A stretch of 64,000 bases of DNA, taken from the NCBI RefSeq assembly GCF_017104715.1, contig NZ_JAAGPI010000020.1, forward strand, positions 62,001-126,000. The letters are read 5' to 3'. Shown piece after piece: positions 42,988 through 52,084 of the stretch (positions are counted from its first letter, which is position 1; the number at the start of each line of letters is the position of its first letter). Source of the stretch: Burkholderia sp. Ac-20365. GTDB lineage: Bacteria > Pseudomonadota > Gammaproteobacteria > Burkholderiales > Burkholderiaceae. The position numbers and the translations under genes are program-made. The notes under the pieces are model-generated. The model was not told the origin of the DNA. It worked only from the letters and a program-made list of their open reading frames with translations, and made no database searches.

Positions 42988-43037
42988 GCGGACACCAGCA
43001 CAAAACCGGCACCCGCGTCGCAGACAAACAAAAAACC

Positions 43038-44504
43038 TTACCTCGGAAGCTCCGAATGCCCCATCAGATAAGCATCAACAGACCGCGCACACTGACGGCC
43101 TTCGCGAATCGCCCACACAACGAGCGACTGTCCGCGCCGCATATCACCCGCGGTGAAAACCTTGTCCACTGACGTGTAATAGGCCTTGTCACCTTCGGTA
43201 GCTGCACGCACATTCCCACGCGCGTCCTTATCCACGCCGAAGGCTTCGAGCACCGGCGAAACGGGCTGAGTAAAGCCCATCGCCAGCAACACGAGATCGG
43301 CCTTCATTTCGAATTCGGAACCCGGCACTTCAACCATCTTGCCGTCCTTCCATTCGACACGCGCCGCAATCAGCTTCTCGACCTTGCCGTTCTTGCCTTC
43401 AAAACGCTTGGTCGCAACCGCCCAGTCACGCTCGCAACCTTCCTCATGCGACGACGACGTGCGCAGCTTGACCGGCCAGTACGGCCACACGAGCGGCTTG
43501 TTTTCTTCTTCCGGCGGCTGCGGCAGCAGTTCGAATTGCGTCACGTCCTTCGCGCCATGACGGTTCGACGTGCCGACACAGTCCGAGCCCGTATCGCCAC
43601 CACCGATCACCACCACATGCTTGCCCTTCGCCAGCAACTGGTCCGCGACCTTGTCGCCCGCGTTGACCTTGTTTTGCTGCGGCAGGAATTCCATCGCGTA
43701 GTGAATGCCCGCGAGTTCACGCCCCGGCACCGGCAGGTCGCGCGGCGTCTCGGAGCCGCCCGTCAGGATCACGGCGTCGAACAGTTCCTTCAGTTCTTCC
43801 GGAGTGACAATCTCTTTAGCGGTGTTGCCGATATACGCCGGCAGCGCATCCTTGCCAACGAACACGTTCGCGCGGAACGTCACGCCTTCCGCTTCCATCT
43901 GGCGCATGCGGCGGTCGATCAGCCACTTCTCCAGCTTGAAGTCAGGAATGCCATAACGCAGCAAACCACCAATGCGGTCGTTCTTTTCGAACACCGTCAC
44001 GTCATGGCCAGCGCGCGCGAGTTGCTGCGCAGCCGCCATACCTGCCGGGCCCGAACCGACCACGGCGATCTTCTTGCCCGTCTTGTGCTTCGGCGGCTGC
44101 GGTGCGACCCAGCCTTCGGCCCACGCTTTATCGATGATCGCGTGCTCGATCGACTTGATGCCGACCGGGTCGTCGTTGATGCCGAGCGTACACGCCGCTT
44201 CACACGGCGCCGGGCAGATGCGGCCCGTGAACTCGGGGAAGTTGTTCGTCGAATGGAGAACGTCGATGGCGCTCTTCCAGTCCTGACGGAACACCAGATC
44301 GTTGAAGTCCGGAATGATGTTGTTCACCGGACAGCCGTTGTTGCAGAACGGAATGCCGCAGTCCATGCAACGTGCGCCCTGAATCTTGGCTTCGTCGTCG
44401 GTCAGCGCCGAAACGAATTCCTTGTAGTGCTTCACACGCGTGAGGGGAGCTTCGTACGCCTCGTGGCGGCGCTCGAACTCGAGAAAACCGGTTGCCTTGC
44501 CCAT
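43038..44504 (-). CDS. gltD: Glutamate synthase small subunit
   Basis: The 488-residue subunit feeds NADPH electrons to GltB. It has the N-terminal Fe-S cysteine clusters CMDCGIPFCNNGCPVNNIIP and CPAPCEAACTLGI, an FAD fold VVGSGPAGMAAAQQLARAGH and an NAD(P) fold VVIGGGDTGSDC. The start MGKATGFLEF at 44504 is standard; the frame continues upstream without support. It lies about 100 bases after gltB. Confidence 0.97.
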   Translation of the reverse strand: MGKATGFLEFERRHEAYEAPLTRVKHYKEFVSALTDDEAKIQGARCMDCGIPFCNNGCPVNNIIPDFNDLVFRQDWKSAIDVLHSTNNFPEFTGRICPAPCEAACTLGINDDPVGIKSIEHAIIDKAWAEGWVAPQPPKHKTGKKIAVVGSGPAGMAAAQQLARAGHDVTVFEKNDRIGGLLRYGIPDFKLEKWLIDRRMRQMEAEGVTFRANVFVGKDALPAYIGNTAKEIVTPEELKELFDAVILTGGSETPRDLPVPGRELAGIHYAMEFLPQQNKVNAGDKVADQLLAKGKHVVVIGGGDTGSDCVGTSNRHGAKDVTQFELLPQPPEEENKPLVWPYWPVKLRTSSSHEEGCERDWAVATKRFEGKNGKVEKLIAARVEWKDGKMVEVPGSEFEMKADLVLLAMGFTQPVSPVLEAFGVDKDARGNVRAATEGDKAYYTSVDKVFTAGDMRRGQSLVVWAIREGRQCARSVDAYLMGHSELPR

Positions 44505-44606
44505 GTGGTTCTCTATGTCTATCTGATTCGGTGAGGGGATCGGCGCCCGCCGCATGCTGCGGCAGGCGCGCTTCGTTTTATCGTCAGTGGTTCGGTCGGG
44601 AAACGA

Positions 44607-47600
44607 TCAGGCTGCGAGCACTTCCTTGGCAGCCTTCTTCGCGCCCATTTCGCCCAGCGCGCGCTTGTATTCCGTCGGGAACACCTTCACGAACTGACGG
44701 CGCGACGCATCCCAGTTTTCGAGCAGCGCCTTGGCGCGCGGCGAACCGGTGAACTGGAAGTGACGTTCGATGAGCCCCTTGAGCAGCGCTTCGTCGGTCT
44801 CGCCGGCGTGCCACAGTGCCTTGTCGACCGTGCGTTCCTGTTCGGCCTGTTGCAGCACCGGCTCGAGCGCGACCATCGACTTGTTGCACTTCGCCGCGAA
44901 CGAACCGTCCACGTCGTACACGTAAGCGACGCCGCCCGACATGCCGGCCGCGAAGTTACGGCCCGTTTCGCCGAGCACGACCACCGTGCCGCCCGTCATG
45001 TATTCGCAACCGTGGTCGCCCGTGCCTTCGACAACCGCCGTCGCACCCGAGTTACGCACGCAGAAGCGCTCGCCCGCGACGCCGCGGAAGAACGATTCGC
45101 CTTCGATCGCGCCGTACATCACCGTGTTGCCGCAGATGATGTTTTCTTCGGACTTGCCGCGGAAATCGTTGGTCGGACGGATGATGATGCGGCCACCCGA
45201 CAGACCCTTGCCGACGTAGTCGTTGCCGTCGCCGACCAGATCCAGCGTGACGCCCTTCGCGAGGAACGCGCCGAAGCTCTGACCCGCCGTGCCCTTCAGC
45301 TGGATGTGGATTGCATCGTCGGGCAGACCGTCGTGGCCGTACTTCTTCGCGATCGTGCCGGATAGCATTGCGCCGACCGTACGGTTCACGTTGCGCACCG
45401 GCTGGATGAACGACACATGCTCGCCCTTCTCGATCGCTGCCTTCGCCTTCTCGATCAGCGTGTGATCGAGTGCGCGGTCGAGGCCGTGATCCTGCGATTC
45501 GACGTGCAGACGCGCGACGCTCGCCGGAACGTTCGGCTGATAGAACACGCGCGAGAAGTCCAGACCCTTCGCCTTCCAGTGCTCGATGCCCTTCTTCATA
45601 TCGAGGAATTCGCTATGGCCGATCAGGTCGTCGAACTTGCGAACGCCCAGTTGCGCCATGATTTCGCGCACTTCTTCAGCAACGAAGAAGAAGAAGTTCA
45701 CGACGTGTTCCGGCTGGCCCTGGAATTTCGCGCGCAGCACGGGGTCTTGCGTCGCGACGCCGACCGGGCACGTGTTCAGGTGGCACTTGCGCATCATGAT
45801 GCAGCCTTCGACGACGAGCGGTGCCGTCGCAAAGCCGAATTCGTCCGCGCCGAGCAGCGCGCCGATCACGACGTCGCGGCCCGTCTTCATCTGGCCGTCG
45901 GCCTGCACGCGGATACGGCCGCGCAACTGGTTCAGCACCAGCGTCTGCTGCGTTTCAGCAAGACCGAGTTCCCACGGCGTGCCGGCGTGCTTCACCGACG
46001 ACAGCGGCGATGCGCCCGTGCCGCCATCGTGACCGGCGATCACGACGTGATCGGCCTTCGCCTTCGCCACACCCGCTGCAACCGTGCCGACGCCCACTTC
46101 CGACACGAGCTTCACCGAGATGCTCGCGGCCGAGTTCGCGTTCTTCAGATCGTGGATCAGCTGCGCCAGATCTTCGATCGAGTAGATGTCGTGGTGCGGC
46201 GGCGGCGAAATCAGGCCGACGCCCGGCACCGAGTAACGCAGCTTGCCGATGTACTCGGACACCTTGTGACCCGGCAGCTGACCGCCTTCGCCCGGCTTCG
46301 CGCCCTGCGCCATCTTGATCTGGATCTGATCTGCGGACGCGAGATATTCCGCCGTCACGCCGAAACGGCCCGACGCAACCTGCTTGATCTTCGAGCGCAG
46401 CGAATCGCCTTCCTTCAGCGGAATGTCGACGATCACTTCGTCGCCGATCACGGACTTCATCGTGTCGCCGTTCTTGATCGGGATGCCGCGCAGTTCGTTG
46501 CGATAGCGGTTTTCGTCTTCGCCGCCTTCACCCGTGTTCGACTTGCCGCCGATACGGTTCATCGCGACCGCCAGCGTGGCGTGCGCTTCCGTCGAGATCG
46601 AGCCGAGCGACATCGCGCCCGTTGCAAAGCGCTTGACGATGTCCTTCGCCGATTCGACTTCGTCGAGCGGAATGGCCTTCGACGGATCGACCTTGAATTC
46701 GAACAGGCCGCGGAACGTCATGTGGCGCTTCGTCTGATCGTTGATCAGATGCGCGTATTCCTTGTACGTCTGATACGAGTTGCTGCGCGCCGAGTGTTGC
46801 AGCTTGGCGATCGCATCCGGCGTCCACATATGGTCTTCGCCGCGTACGCGGTAGGCGTATTCGCCGCCCGCGTCGAGCGCGTTCGCGAGAACCGGGTTGT
46901 CGCCGAACGCTTCGCGGTGCAGGCGGATCGCTTCTTCCGCGACTTCAAAGAGGCCAATGCCGCCGACCTTCGACGCCGTACCCTTGAAGTACTTGCTCAC
47001 GAGATCTTCAGCGAGACCGACCGCTTCGAAAATCTGCGCGCCTGTGTACGACATGTACGTCGAAATGCCCATCTTCGACATGACCTTGTAAAGGCCCTTG
47101 CCGACTGCCTTCGTGAAGTTGTAGACCGCCTTTTCCGCCGACAGGTCGCCCTTCATGCCCGCTGCCATCTGCGCGAGCGTTTCCATCGCGAGGTACGGGT
47201 GAACGGCTTCCGCGCCGAAGCCCGCGAGCAATGCGAAGTGGTGCGTTTCACGCGCCGAGCCCGTCTCGACGACGAGGCCCGTGCTCGTGCGCAGACCTTG
47301 CGACACGAGGTGCGAGTGGATCGCCGAGGTAGCCAGCAGCGCCGGAATCGCGACGTTGTCGCGGTCCGTCTTGCGGTCCGACACGATCAGCATGTTGTAG
47401 CCGGACCGGACGGCATCGACGGCTTCCGCGCACAGCGAAGCCAGACGCGCTTCAATGCCTTCCTTGCCCCAGCTGACCGGATAGCAGATGTTCAGTTCGT
47501 ACGAGCTGAACTTGCCGCCCGTGTACTGATCGATCGCGCGGATCTTCGCGATGTCGCGGAAGTCGAGCACCGGCTGCGACACTTCGAGACGCATCGGCGG

Positions 47601-49310
47601 GTTGATGTTGTTCGTGTCGAGCAGGTTCGGCTTCGGGCCGACGAACGACACCAGCGACATCACCATGTTTTCGCGGATCGGGTCGATCGGCGGGTTCGTC
47701 ACCTGCGCGAACAGCTGCTTGAAGTAGTGATACAGCGTCTTGTTCTTGTTGGACATGACGGCCAGCGGCGAATCGTTGCCCATCGAGCCAACGGCTTCTT
47801 CGCCTGCCTGCGCCATCGGCGCCATCAGGAACTTGAGGTCTTCCTGCGTGTAGCCGAACGCCTGCTGGCGATCGAGCAGCGCAGCCGCTTCGCGGCGTTC
47901 CGTCGCGACGTCTTCCGCGTTCGGCTCGATTTCGTCGAGCTTGATGCGCACGGCATCGATCCAGCTCTTGTACGGCTTCGCGTTCGCGAGGTTGTCCTTC
48001 AGTTCCTTGTCGTCGATGATGCGGCCGTGCTCCATGTCGATCAGGAACATCTTGCCCGGCTGCAGACGCCACTTCTTGACGATCTTCGATTCGGGAATGG
48101 GAAGCGTGCCCGCTTCCGACGCCATGATGACGAGGTCGTCGTCGGTAATGATGTAGCGTGCCGGACGCAGACCGTTACGGTCGAGCGTCGCGCCGATCTG
48201 ACGGCCGTCGGTGAACGCGATGGCGGCCGGGCCGTCCCACGGCTCCATCATCGCGGCGTGGTATTCGTAGAACGCCTTGCGGTTCTCGTCCATCAGCGTG
48301 TGCTGTTCCCAGGCTTCCGGGATCATCATCATCACTGCGTGCACGAGCGGGTAGCCGGCCATGACGAGCAGTTCGAGGCAGTTGTCGAACGATGCCGTAT
48401 CCGACTGGCCCGGATAGATCAGCGGCCAGAGCTTGGGCAGGTCGTCGCCGAGCACGTGCGAGGCGATTGCGCCGGTACGCGCGTTCAGCCAGTTGACGTT
48501 GCCCTTCACCGTGTTGATTTCGCCGTTGTGGGCGATCATGCGGTACGGGTGAGCCAGTTCCCACGCCGGGAACGTGTTGGTCGAGAAGCGCTGGTGCACC
48601 AGTGCCAGCGCCGACACGACGCGCTCGTCCTGCAGGTCGCGGTAGTACACGCCGACCTGGCCCGCCAGCAGCAGACCCTTGTAGACGACCGTGCGCGCCG
48701 AGCACGACGGCACGAAATATTCCTTGCCGTGCTTGAGCTTGAGCGCCTGGATGCGGTGGCTCGCGGTCTTGCGGATGATGTACAGCTTCCGCTCCAGCGC
48801 GTCCGTGACCATGATGTCCTTGCCGCGGCCGATGAAGATCTGGCGGATCAGCGGCTCGCTCGCCTTCACCGTCGGCGAAATCGGCATGTTGTGGTCGACG
48901 GGCACATCGCGCCAGCCGAGCACGACCTGGCCTTCGGCCTTCACCGTGCGCTCCAGTTCCTGTTCGCACGCGAGACGCGAAGCGTGTTCCTTCGGCAGGA
49001 AAATCATACCGACGCCGTACTCGCCGTTCGGCGGCAGCGTCACGCCCTGCTTGGCCATTTCTTCGCGGTAGAACGAGTCCGGGATCTGGATCAGGATGCC
49101 CGCGCCGTCACCCATCAGCGGATCGGCGCCGACGGCGCCCCGGTGATCGAGGTTTTCCAGGATCTTCAGGCCTTGCTGGATGATCTCGTGGCTTTTCTTG
49201 CCCTTGATATGCGCGACGAAGCCGACGCCGCATGCGTCGTGCTCGTTTGCCGGGTCATACAGACCTTGCGCGGCGGGAACCGTGGAAATCGGCTGCTGGT
49301 GGTCGTTCAT
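44607..49310 (-). CDS. gltB: Glutamate synthase large subunit
   Basis: The 1567-residue subunit makes glutamate from glutamine and 2-oxoglutarate. The amidotransferase nucleophile is the Cys of DACGVGFVAH, after a propeptide of about 28 residues that should be removed. Then follow a central domain, the FMN domain (GGKSNTGEGGEDENRY, MAQGAKPGEGGQLPGHKV, GHDGGTGASPLSS), the 3Fe-4S site CHLNTCPVGVATQD and a C-terminal beta-helix rich in Gly. The start MNDHQQPIS is taken at 49310; other in-frame ATGs lie upstream. Confidence 0.97.
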   Translation of the reverse strand: MNDHQQPISTVPAAQGLYDPANEHDACGVGFVAHIKGKKSHEIIQQGLKILENLDHRGAVGADPLMGDGAGILIQIPDSFYREEMAKQGVTLPPNGEYGVGMIFLPKEHASRLACEQELERTVKAEGQVVLGWRDVPVDHNMPISPTVKASEPLIRQIFIGRGKDIMVTDALERKLYIIRKTASHRIQALKLKHGKEYFVPSCSARTVVYKGLLLAGQVGVYYRDLQDERVVSALALVHQRFSTNTFPAWELAHPYRMIAHNGEINTVKGNVNWLNARTGAIASHVLGDDLPKLWPLIYPGQSDTASFDNCLELLVMAGYPLVHAVMMMIPEAWEQHTLMDENRKAFYEYHAAMMEPWDGPAAIAFTDGRQIGATLDRNGLRPARYIITDDDLVIMASEAGTLPIPESKIVKKWRLQPGKMFLIDMEHGRIIDDKELKDNLANAKPYKSWIDAVRIKLDEIEPNAEDVATERREAAALLDRQQAFGYTQEDLKFLMAPMAQAGEEAVGSMGNDSPLAVMSNKNKTLYHYFKQLFAQVTNPPIDPIRENMVMSLVSFVGPKPNLLDTNNINPPMRLEVSQPVLDFRDIAKIRAIDQYTGGKFSSYELNICYPVSWGKEGIEARLASLCAEAVDAVRSGYNMLIVSDRKTDRDNVAIPALLATSAIHSHLVSQGLRTSTGLVVETGSARETHHFALLAGFGAEAVHPYLAMETLAQMAAGMKGDLSAEKAVYNFTKAVGKGLYKVMSKMGISTYMSYTGAQIFEAVGLAEDLVSKYFKGTASKVGGIGLFEVAEEAIRLHREAFGDNPVLANALDAGGEYAYRVRGEDHMWTPDAIAKLQHSARSNSYQTYKEYAHLINDQTKRHMTFRGLFEFKVDPSKAIPLDEVESAKDIVKRFATGAMSLGSISTEAHATLAVAMNRIGGKSNTGEGGEDENRYRNELRGIPIKNGDTMKSVIGDEVIVDIPLKEGDSLRSKIKQVASGRFGVTAEYLASADQIQIKMAQGAKPGEGGQLPGHKVSEYIGKLRYSVPGVGLISPPPHHDIYSIEDLAQLIHDLKNANSAASISVKLVSEVGVGTVAAGVAKAKADHVVIAGHDGGTGASPLSSVKHAGTPWELGLAETQQTLVLNQLRGRIRVQADGQMKTGRDVVIGALLGADEFGFATAPLVVEGCIMMRKCHLNTCPVGVATQDPVLRAKFQGQPEHVVNFFFFVAEEVREIMAQLGVRKFDDLIGHSEFLDMKKGIEHWKAKGLDFSRVFYQPNVPASVARLHVESQDHGLDRALDHTLIEKAKAAIEKGEHVSFIQPVRNVNRTVGAMLSGTIAKKYGHDGLPDDAIHIQLKGTAGQSFGAFLAKGVTLDLVGDGNDYVGKGLSGGRIIIRPTNDFRGKSEENIICGNTVMYGAIEGESFFRGVAGERFCVRNSGATAVVEGTGDHGCEYMTGGTVVVLGETGRNFAAGMSGGVAYVYDVDGSFAAKCNKSMVALEPVLQQAEQERTVDKALWHAGETDEALLKGLIERHFQFTGSPRAKALLENWDASRRQFVKVFPTEYKRALGEMGAKKAAKEVLAA

Positions 49311-49441
49311 GGGGACACCGTCTGTCAGGGGCCGTGGGGCCTGTTGAACCATTTTGTTGTTGCCCGCGGTTTGAGCTTCGACCGCGCGGGCGGCGCGCGA
49401 CGCGCGATATTGCAGTTGCACATCGGGACGCCGGAAATCGG

Positions 49442-49471
49442 AATATACGCGACGAATCAAAGGAATAGCAA
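49442..49471 (-). promoter_or_regulatory. Possible gltB promoter
   Basis: On the minus strand TTGCTA and TATATT are separated by 18 bases, about 130 bases before the gltB start. The -10 matches five of six consensus bases and the surrounding DNA is A+T-rich. Confidence 0.4.
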
Positions 49472-49548
49472 ACAAAATGTGATGGTCGAGCCCCAATTAT
49501 CAATATGGTGCATTTTCCTTATTATTAATTGGTGCCACATCAAAACAG

Positions 49549-49580
49549 GGCAAAAGAAAACGGCATGCGCAGATGCCGTT
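49549..49580 (-). terminator. Intrinsic terminator after the transposase-like gene
   Basis: On the minus strand AACGGCAT and ATGCCGTT form an 8-bp stem with a six-base loop, followed by TTCTTTTG. It lies about 45 bases after the stop of the gene at 49625 and insulates gltB from it. Confidence 0.7.
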
Positions 49581-49624
49581 CGCTTTAATCCGCCACCGAT
49601 AAGCCATTGACCGAAAAAGGCTTT

Positions 49625-50332
49625 TTATTGGGTTTGTGGTGTCTCGCGGACCTTCCGGGGACGGCCTCTCGGCAGCGGAGAAACACGCCGGTTCGCGGCC
49701 CGCGCGGCCCATTCCCGATACGAATCGCTGCCCAAAACCCAGCCTTTCAGCGTGGCCTGTTGCAACTGATTGGTCTCACGTTCGTCGAGCGGCTGTTCGC
49801 ACAACTCCCGGTACGCGCGCTGCCGTTCGAACGGCGTATTCCCGAGCGACCAGTACAAACGATGATCGGTGATCAAACTGTCTAAGGTAAGGCCGATGTG
49901 ATGCCGATAACTGGACCATCGGTAGTCTTCGGGTGCGCTCACCAGCTGGTTGCGCACCGGTGACATTTCGACCACGCGGCTAGCGAGCAAAAAGTACTTC
50001 TCGCCTTCGATCACCGTCGCGCGGTAGCGGCCTTCCCACAACGTGCCGCGCCGCGAGTAACGGCGATTGAAGTGCGCGACGTAGCGCCTGCCGACTGCCT
50101 GCATCGCTTTCGGCAGACTCGATTCGTCGGTAGGCGTGACGAGCAGCTGCACCGCGCCAGGCATCAGCGCGTAGGCGTGGACGGACAGATGGTGATCGCG
50201 TGAAGCCGCCTTCAGGCAATCGATGAACAGCTCGTAATCCTGGTCGTCGACGAATGCGGGTTGCTGGTCGAGTCCGCGCAGGATCACATGCTGCGGCTGG
50301 TCGGGGACATAAAGACGTGCAAGCCGTGCCAT
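49625..50332 (-). CDS. Y1-transposase (RAYT-like) family protein lacking catalytic residues
   Basis: The 235-residue protein aligns by eye with REP-associated IS200-type transposases: ARLYVPDQPQHVILRG, LSVHAYALMPGAVQLLVTP, RRGTLWEGRYRATVI and SRVVEMSPVRNQLV, then DYRWSSYRHH. The HUH motif normally reads MPNHVHLL; here it is MPGAVQLL (residues 58-64), so both histidines are gone. The usual Tyr of RYIELNPVRA is Val (about residue 120). No IS ends or REP palindromes are seen around it. It looks like a domesticated DNA- or RNA-binding protein. Confidence 0.85.
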   Translation of the reverse strand: MARLARLYVPDQPQHVILRGLDQQPAFVDDQDYELFIDCLKAASRDHHLSVHAYALMPGAVQLLVTPTDESSLPKAMQAVGRRYVAHFNRRYSRRGTLWEGRYRATVIEGEKYFLLASRVVEMSPVRNQLVSAPEDYRWSSYRHHIGLTLDSLITDHRLYWSLGNTPFERQRAYRELCEQPLDERETNQLQQATLKGWVLGSDSYREWAARAANRRVSPLPRGRPRKVRETPQTQ

Positions 50333-50519
50333 GCTGGATTATCCAAAGTCGCGTTGGTACATACCCGAAGGTCCGAAAAGCAGCGCCGGCGCGGCCTCAC
50401 GCGCCAAGCGGGTCTGCCGGAAAACGGCATAAAGCCTAGGCAGAACGCTCTAGCCGGCGCGTATGGTTTGTTTGAAACGTTGTGGTCATAATTGGCGGGC
50501 CTTTTTTGGAGGAGCACAA

Positions 50520-51242
50520 ATGAAATTAAAACAGGCCTTGGGGGTCGCGGCACTCGCTTGCATAACAACCACAGCGCACGCGCAATCGGCCGGCAGTTTT
50601 TTCATAACGACAGGGTGGTTCCATCTCGCGCCTCAGTCCAGTAGTCAGCCGTTGAGAGAGACAAACGTCAACGGTACGCCTGTCAACATCACCGTGCCCA
50701 ATACGGGCGCCGAACTCGGCAGCGCCGATACCATCGGTTTCACCGGCGGCTACTTCGTCACCGACCATATCGCCACGGAATTCGTGATTGGCGTGCCACC
50801 GCAATTCGACCTGAAGGGCACGGGCTCATTCCAGCAGTACGGCAAGCTCGGCTCGGCGAAACAGTGGAGCCCGACGCTGCTGTTCAAGTACTACTTCAAC
50901 CAGCCGCAAGCGAAGTTCCGTCCGTACCTGGGCCTCGGCGTGAGTCGCATCTCGTTCACCGACGAGCACATCACGAACGGCGCCTTCGAAGCCAACGTAC
51001 TTCATGGTCCGACCACCGTCACGACGGATAGTTCGTGGGAGCCCGTGTTTAATGCCGGCTTCACTTACGCGTTCACCGACCACTGGTTCGCGGGCTTCTC
51101 GATCTCGTATCTGCCGCTCTCGACGACTGCCAAGCTGAACACCCAGGCGCAGACGCCGATCGGTACCGTCAACGTGCAATCGGAGACGAAGATCAAGCTG
51201 AATCCGATCGTCACCTACGTGAACATCGGTTACCGGTTCTAA
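50520..51242 (+). CDS. ompW: OmpW-family outer-membrane protein
   Basis: The 240-residue protein has a Sec signal peptide (MKLKQALGVAALACITTTAHA-Q region) and an eight-stranded barrel pattern ending VTYVNIGYRF with C-terminal Phe. OmpW features are PTLLFKYYFNQPQAKFRPYL and GLGVSRISFTDE. OmpW forms a narrow hydrophobic channel in the outer membrane. GGAGGAGC before the ATG supports the start at 50520; the frame begins 57 bases earlier. Confidence 0.93.
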   Translation: MKLKQALGVAALACITTTAHAQSAGSFFITTGWFHLAPQSSSQPLRETNVNGTPVNITVPNTGAELGSADTIGFTGGYFVTDHIATEFVIGVPPQFDLKGTGSFQQYGKLGSAKQWSPTLLFKYYFNQPQAKFRPYLGLGVSRISFTDEHITNGAFEANVLHGPTTVTTDSSWEPVFNAGFTYAFTDHWFAGFSISYLPLSTTAKLNTQAQTPIGTVNVQSETKIKLNPIVTYVNIGYRF

Positions 51243-51603
51243 CACAACAGGGTAGTCGAGATTTTCGGGCTTGAACAACGCCGATGCGCAAAACCGCGTC
51301 GGCGTTTTTCCATGCGTCAACGATACCGGTATGTGCACCCTGTCGTCTCTGGCGGATCGCGACATCATCCCCGTTGCACGCGCCCTTATGTGACTGCGAT
51401 TGTGGCCTCCATCGCCCCAGCCGTTGTAAATTTGACTGAGACGCGCGAGCCGCCGGTGCAATTTATGCCGGATGCAGCGCGCATCGGACGTTGCGGAACG
51501 GCTGTGCGGCGCACTTCACCTGGCGGGCACCGAAGTTGCGTCAGAGGAAACTTCCCGCGCTGTGTTGCGGGGATGTTCAACCACCCTCATCGACGGAGCG
51601 ACC
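51243..51603. other. Intergenic region between ompW and the DUF883 gene
   Basis: The 361 bases begin with the ompW terminator. A TTGACT at about 51.43 kb is a candidate -35 for the next gene, but no -10 stands at normal distance. Nothing else was seen. Confidence 0.5.
51277..51309 (+). terminator. Intrinsic terminator after ompW
   Basis: AACGCCGA and TCGGCGTT form the base of a hairpin with an additional GCG/CGC pair inside, followed by T5. It lies 35 bases after the ompW stop. Confidence 0.85.
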
Positions 51604-51987
51604 ATGACTGCACTACCTAACACGCGAGATGCACTCGGCGAATCCTGGACCACGGCGGGCCGACGCGCGCGCCGCATTGCGCGCCACAGCCGGCATGCCG
51701 CAGAAGATATTGCCACCGAGCTGCGCACGCTGATGAACGAGCTCGAGAACACGCTAGGCGACGGCACACAGGCCGACGCAGCCGTGTTGCGCACGCAGGT
51801 GCGCAAGCGCCTCGACGAAGCGCGCACGCGCCTGAACGACACGCGCGATGCGATGCGCGAACGCGCGGAAGCTGCGCTGCACGATGCCGATGAATACGTT
51901 CATGAAAATCCGTGGCGAACGATTGCTGTTGTCGGCGGTTTGGCGCTGATTGCGGGCGCACTGATCGCTCGCGGCGGTGCGCGTTGA
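51604..51987 (+). CDS. DUF883-family (ElaB/YqjD-like) membrane-anchored protein
   Basis: The 127-residue protein has a long charged amphipathic region rich in Arg, Glu and Ala (ATELRTLMNELENTLGDG and repeated R/E helices) and one C-terminal membrane helix, VVGGLALIAGALIARGG, preceded by ENPWRTIA. This is the DUF883 layout of ElaB and YqjD, tail-anchored proteins that bind ribosomes in stationary phase in E. coli. GGAG before the ATG supports the start. Confidence 0.88.
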   Translation: MTALPNTRDALGESWTTAGRRARRIARHSRHAAEDIATELRTLMNELENTLGDGTQADAAVLRTQVRKRLDEARTRLNDTRDAMRERAEAALHDADEYVHENPWRTIAVVGGLALIAGALIARGGAR

Positions 51988-52084
51988 CGCGCGATATCTG
52001 ACAGGGCGGCCGGCGCGCCGAACGGCTGTATCGGGATCGCTGCGAAGGACGGGCGCGGCGCGAGATGCGCCGCGCATCGACGGA

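Larger units (their letters stand above)
42116..42990. repeat. Repeat element B: inverted partner of element A, no gene
   Basis: The stretch 42036-43037 holds no believable gene. The core, 42299-42885 (587 bp, against 586 in element A), is bounded by inverted 23-mers and has the 32-bp inverted repeat on the left and the 34-bp palindrome on the right, the reverse of element A. Its reverse complement matches element A over the central hairpin and much of both arms. A variant outer 23-mer is at 42194-42216, with the same left flank (GCGATGTGAT) as in element A. It ends close to the gltD stop. Confidence 0.9.
49311..49624. other. gltB upstream region and transposase-like gene terminator
   Basis: The 314 bases are unusually A+T-rich around 49.45-49.56 kb. 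They hold the gltB promoter candidate and a terminator for the transposase-like gene, both listed separately. Two GCACCA direct repeats, about 20 bases apart near 49.51-49.54 kb, could be a regulator site. No gene was seen. Confidence 0.5.

Noticed and set aside
42474..43031. 185-codon minus-strand frame in repeat element B
   Set aside because: Same reason: repeated hydrophobic Phe/Trp/Cys runs come from the tandem tracts and the frame follows the repeat, not a gene.
42036..43037. CRISPR array
   Set aside because: Repeats are adjacent tandem units or inverted pairs, with no regular direct repeat and unique spacer pattern and no cas genes.
49480..49545. Sigma-54 promoter at TGGCAC upstream of gltB
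   Set aside because: TGGCAC is present, but no TGC element follows at the needed spacing.
45417..49610. Plus-strand open frame of 1397 codons opposite gltB
   Set aside because: It is the antisense shadow of gltB, Arg-rich throughout, with no domain, while gltB has all its motifs on the other strand.
49625..50332. Active insertion sequence of the IS200/IS605 type
   Set aside because: No end hairpins or REP units are visible and the catalytic motifs are missing.
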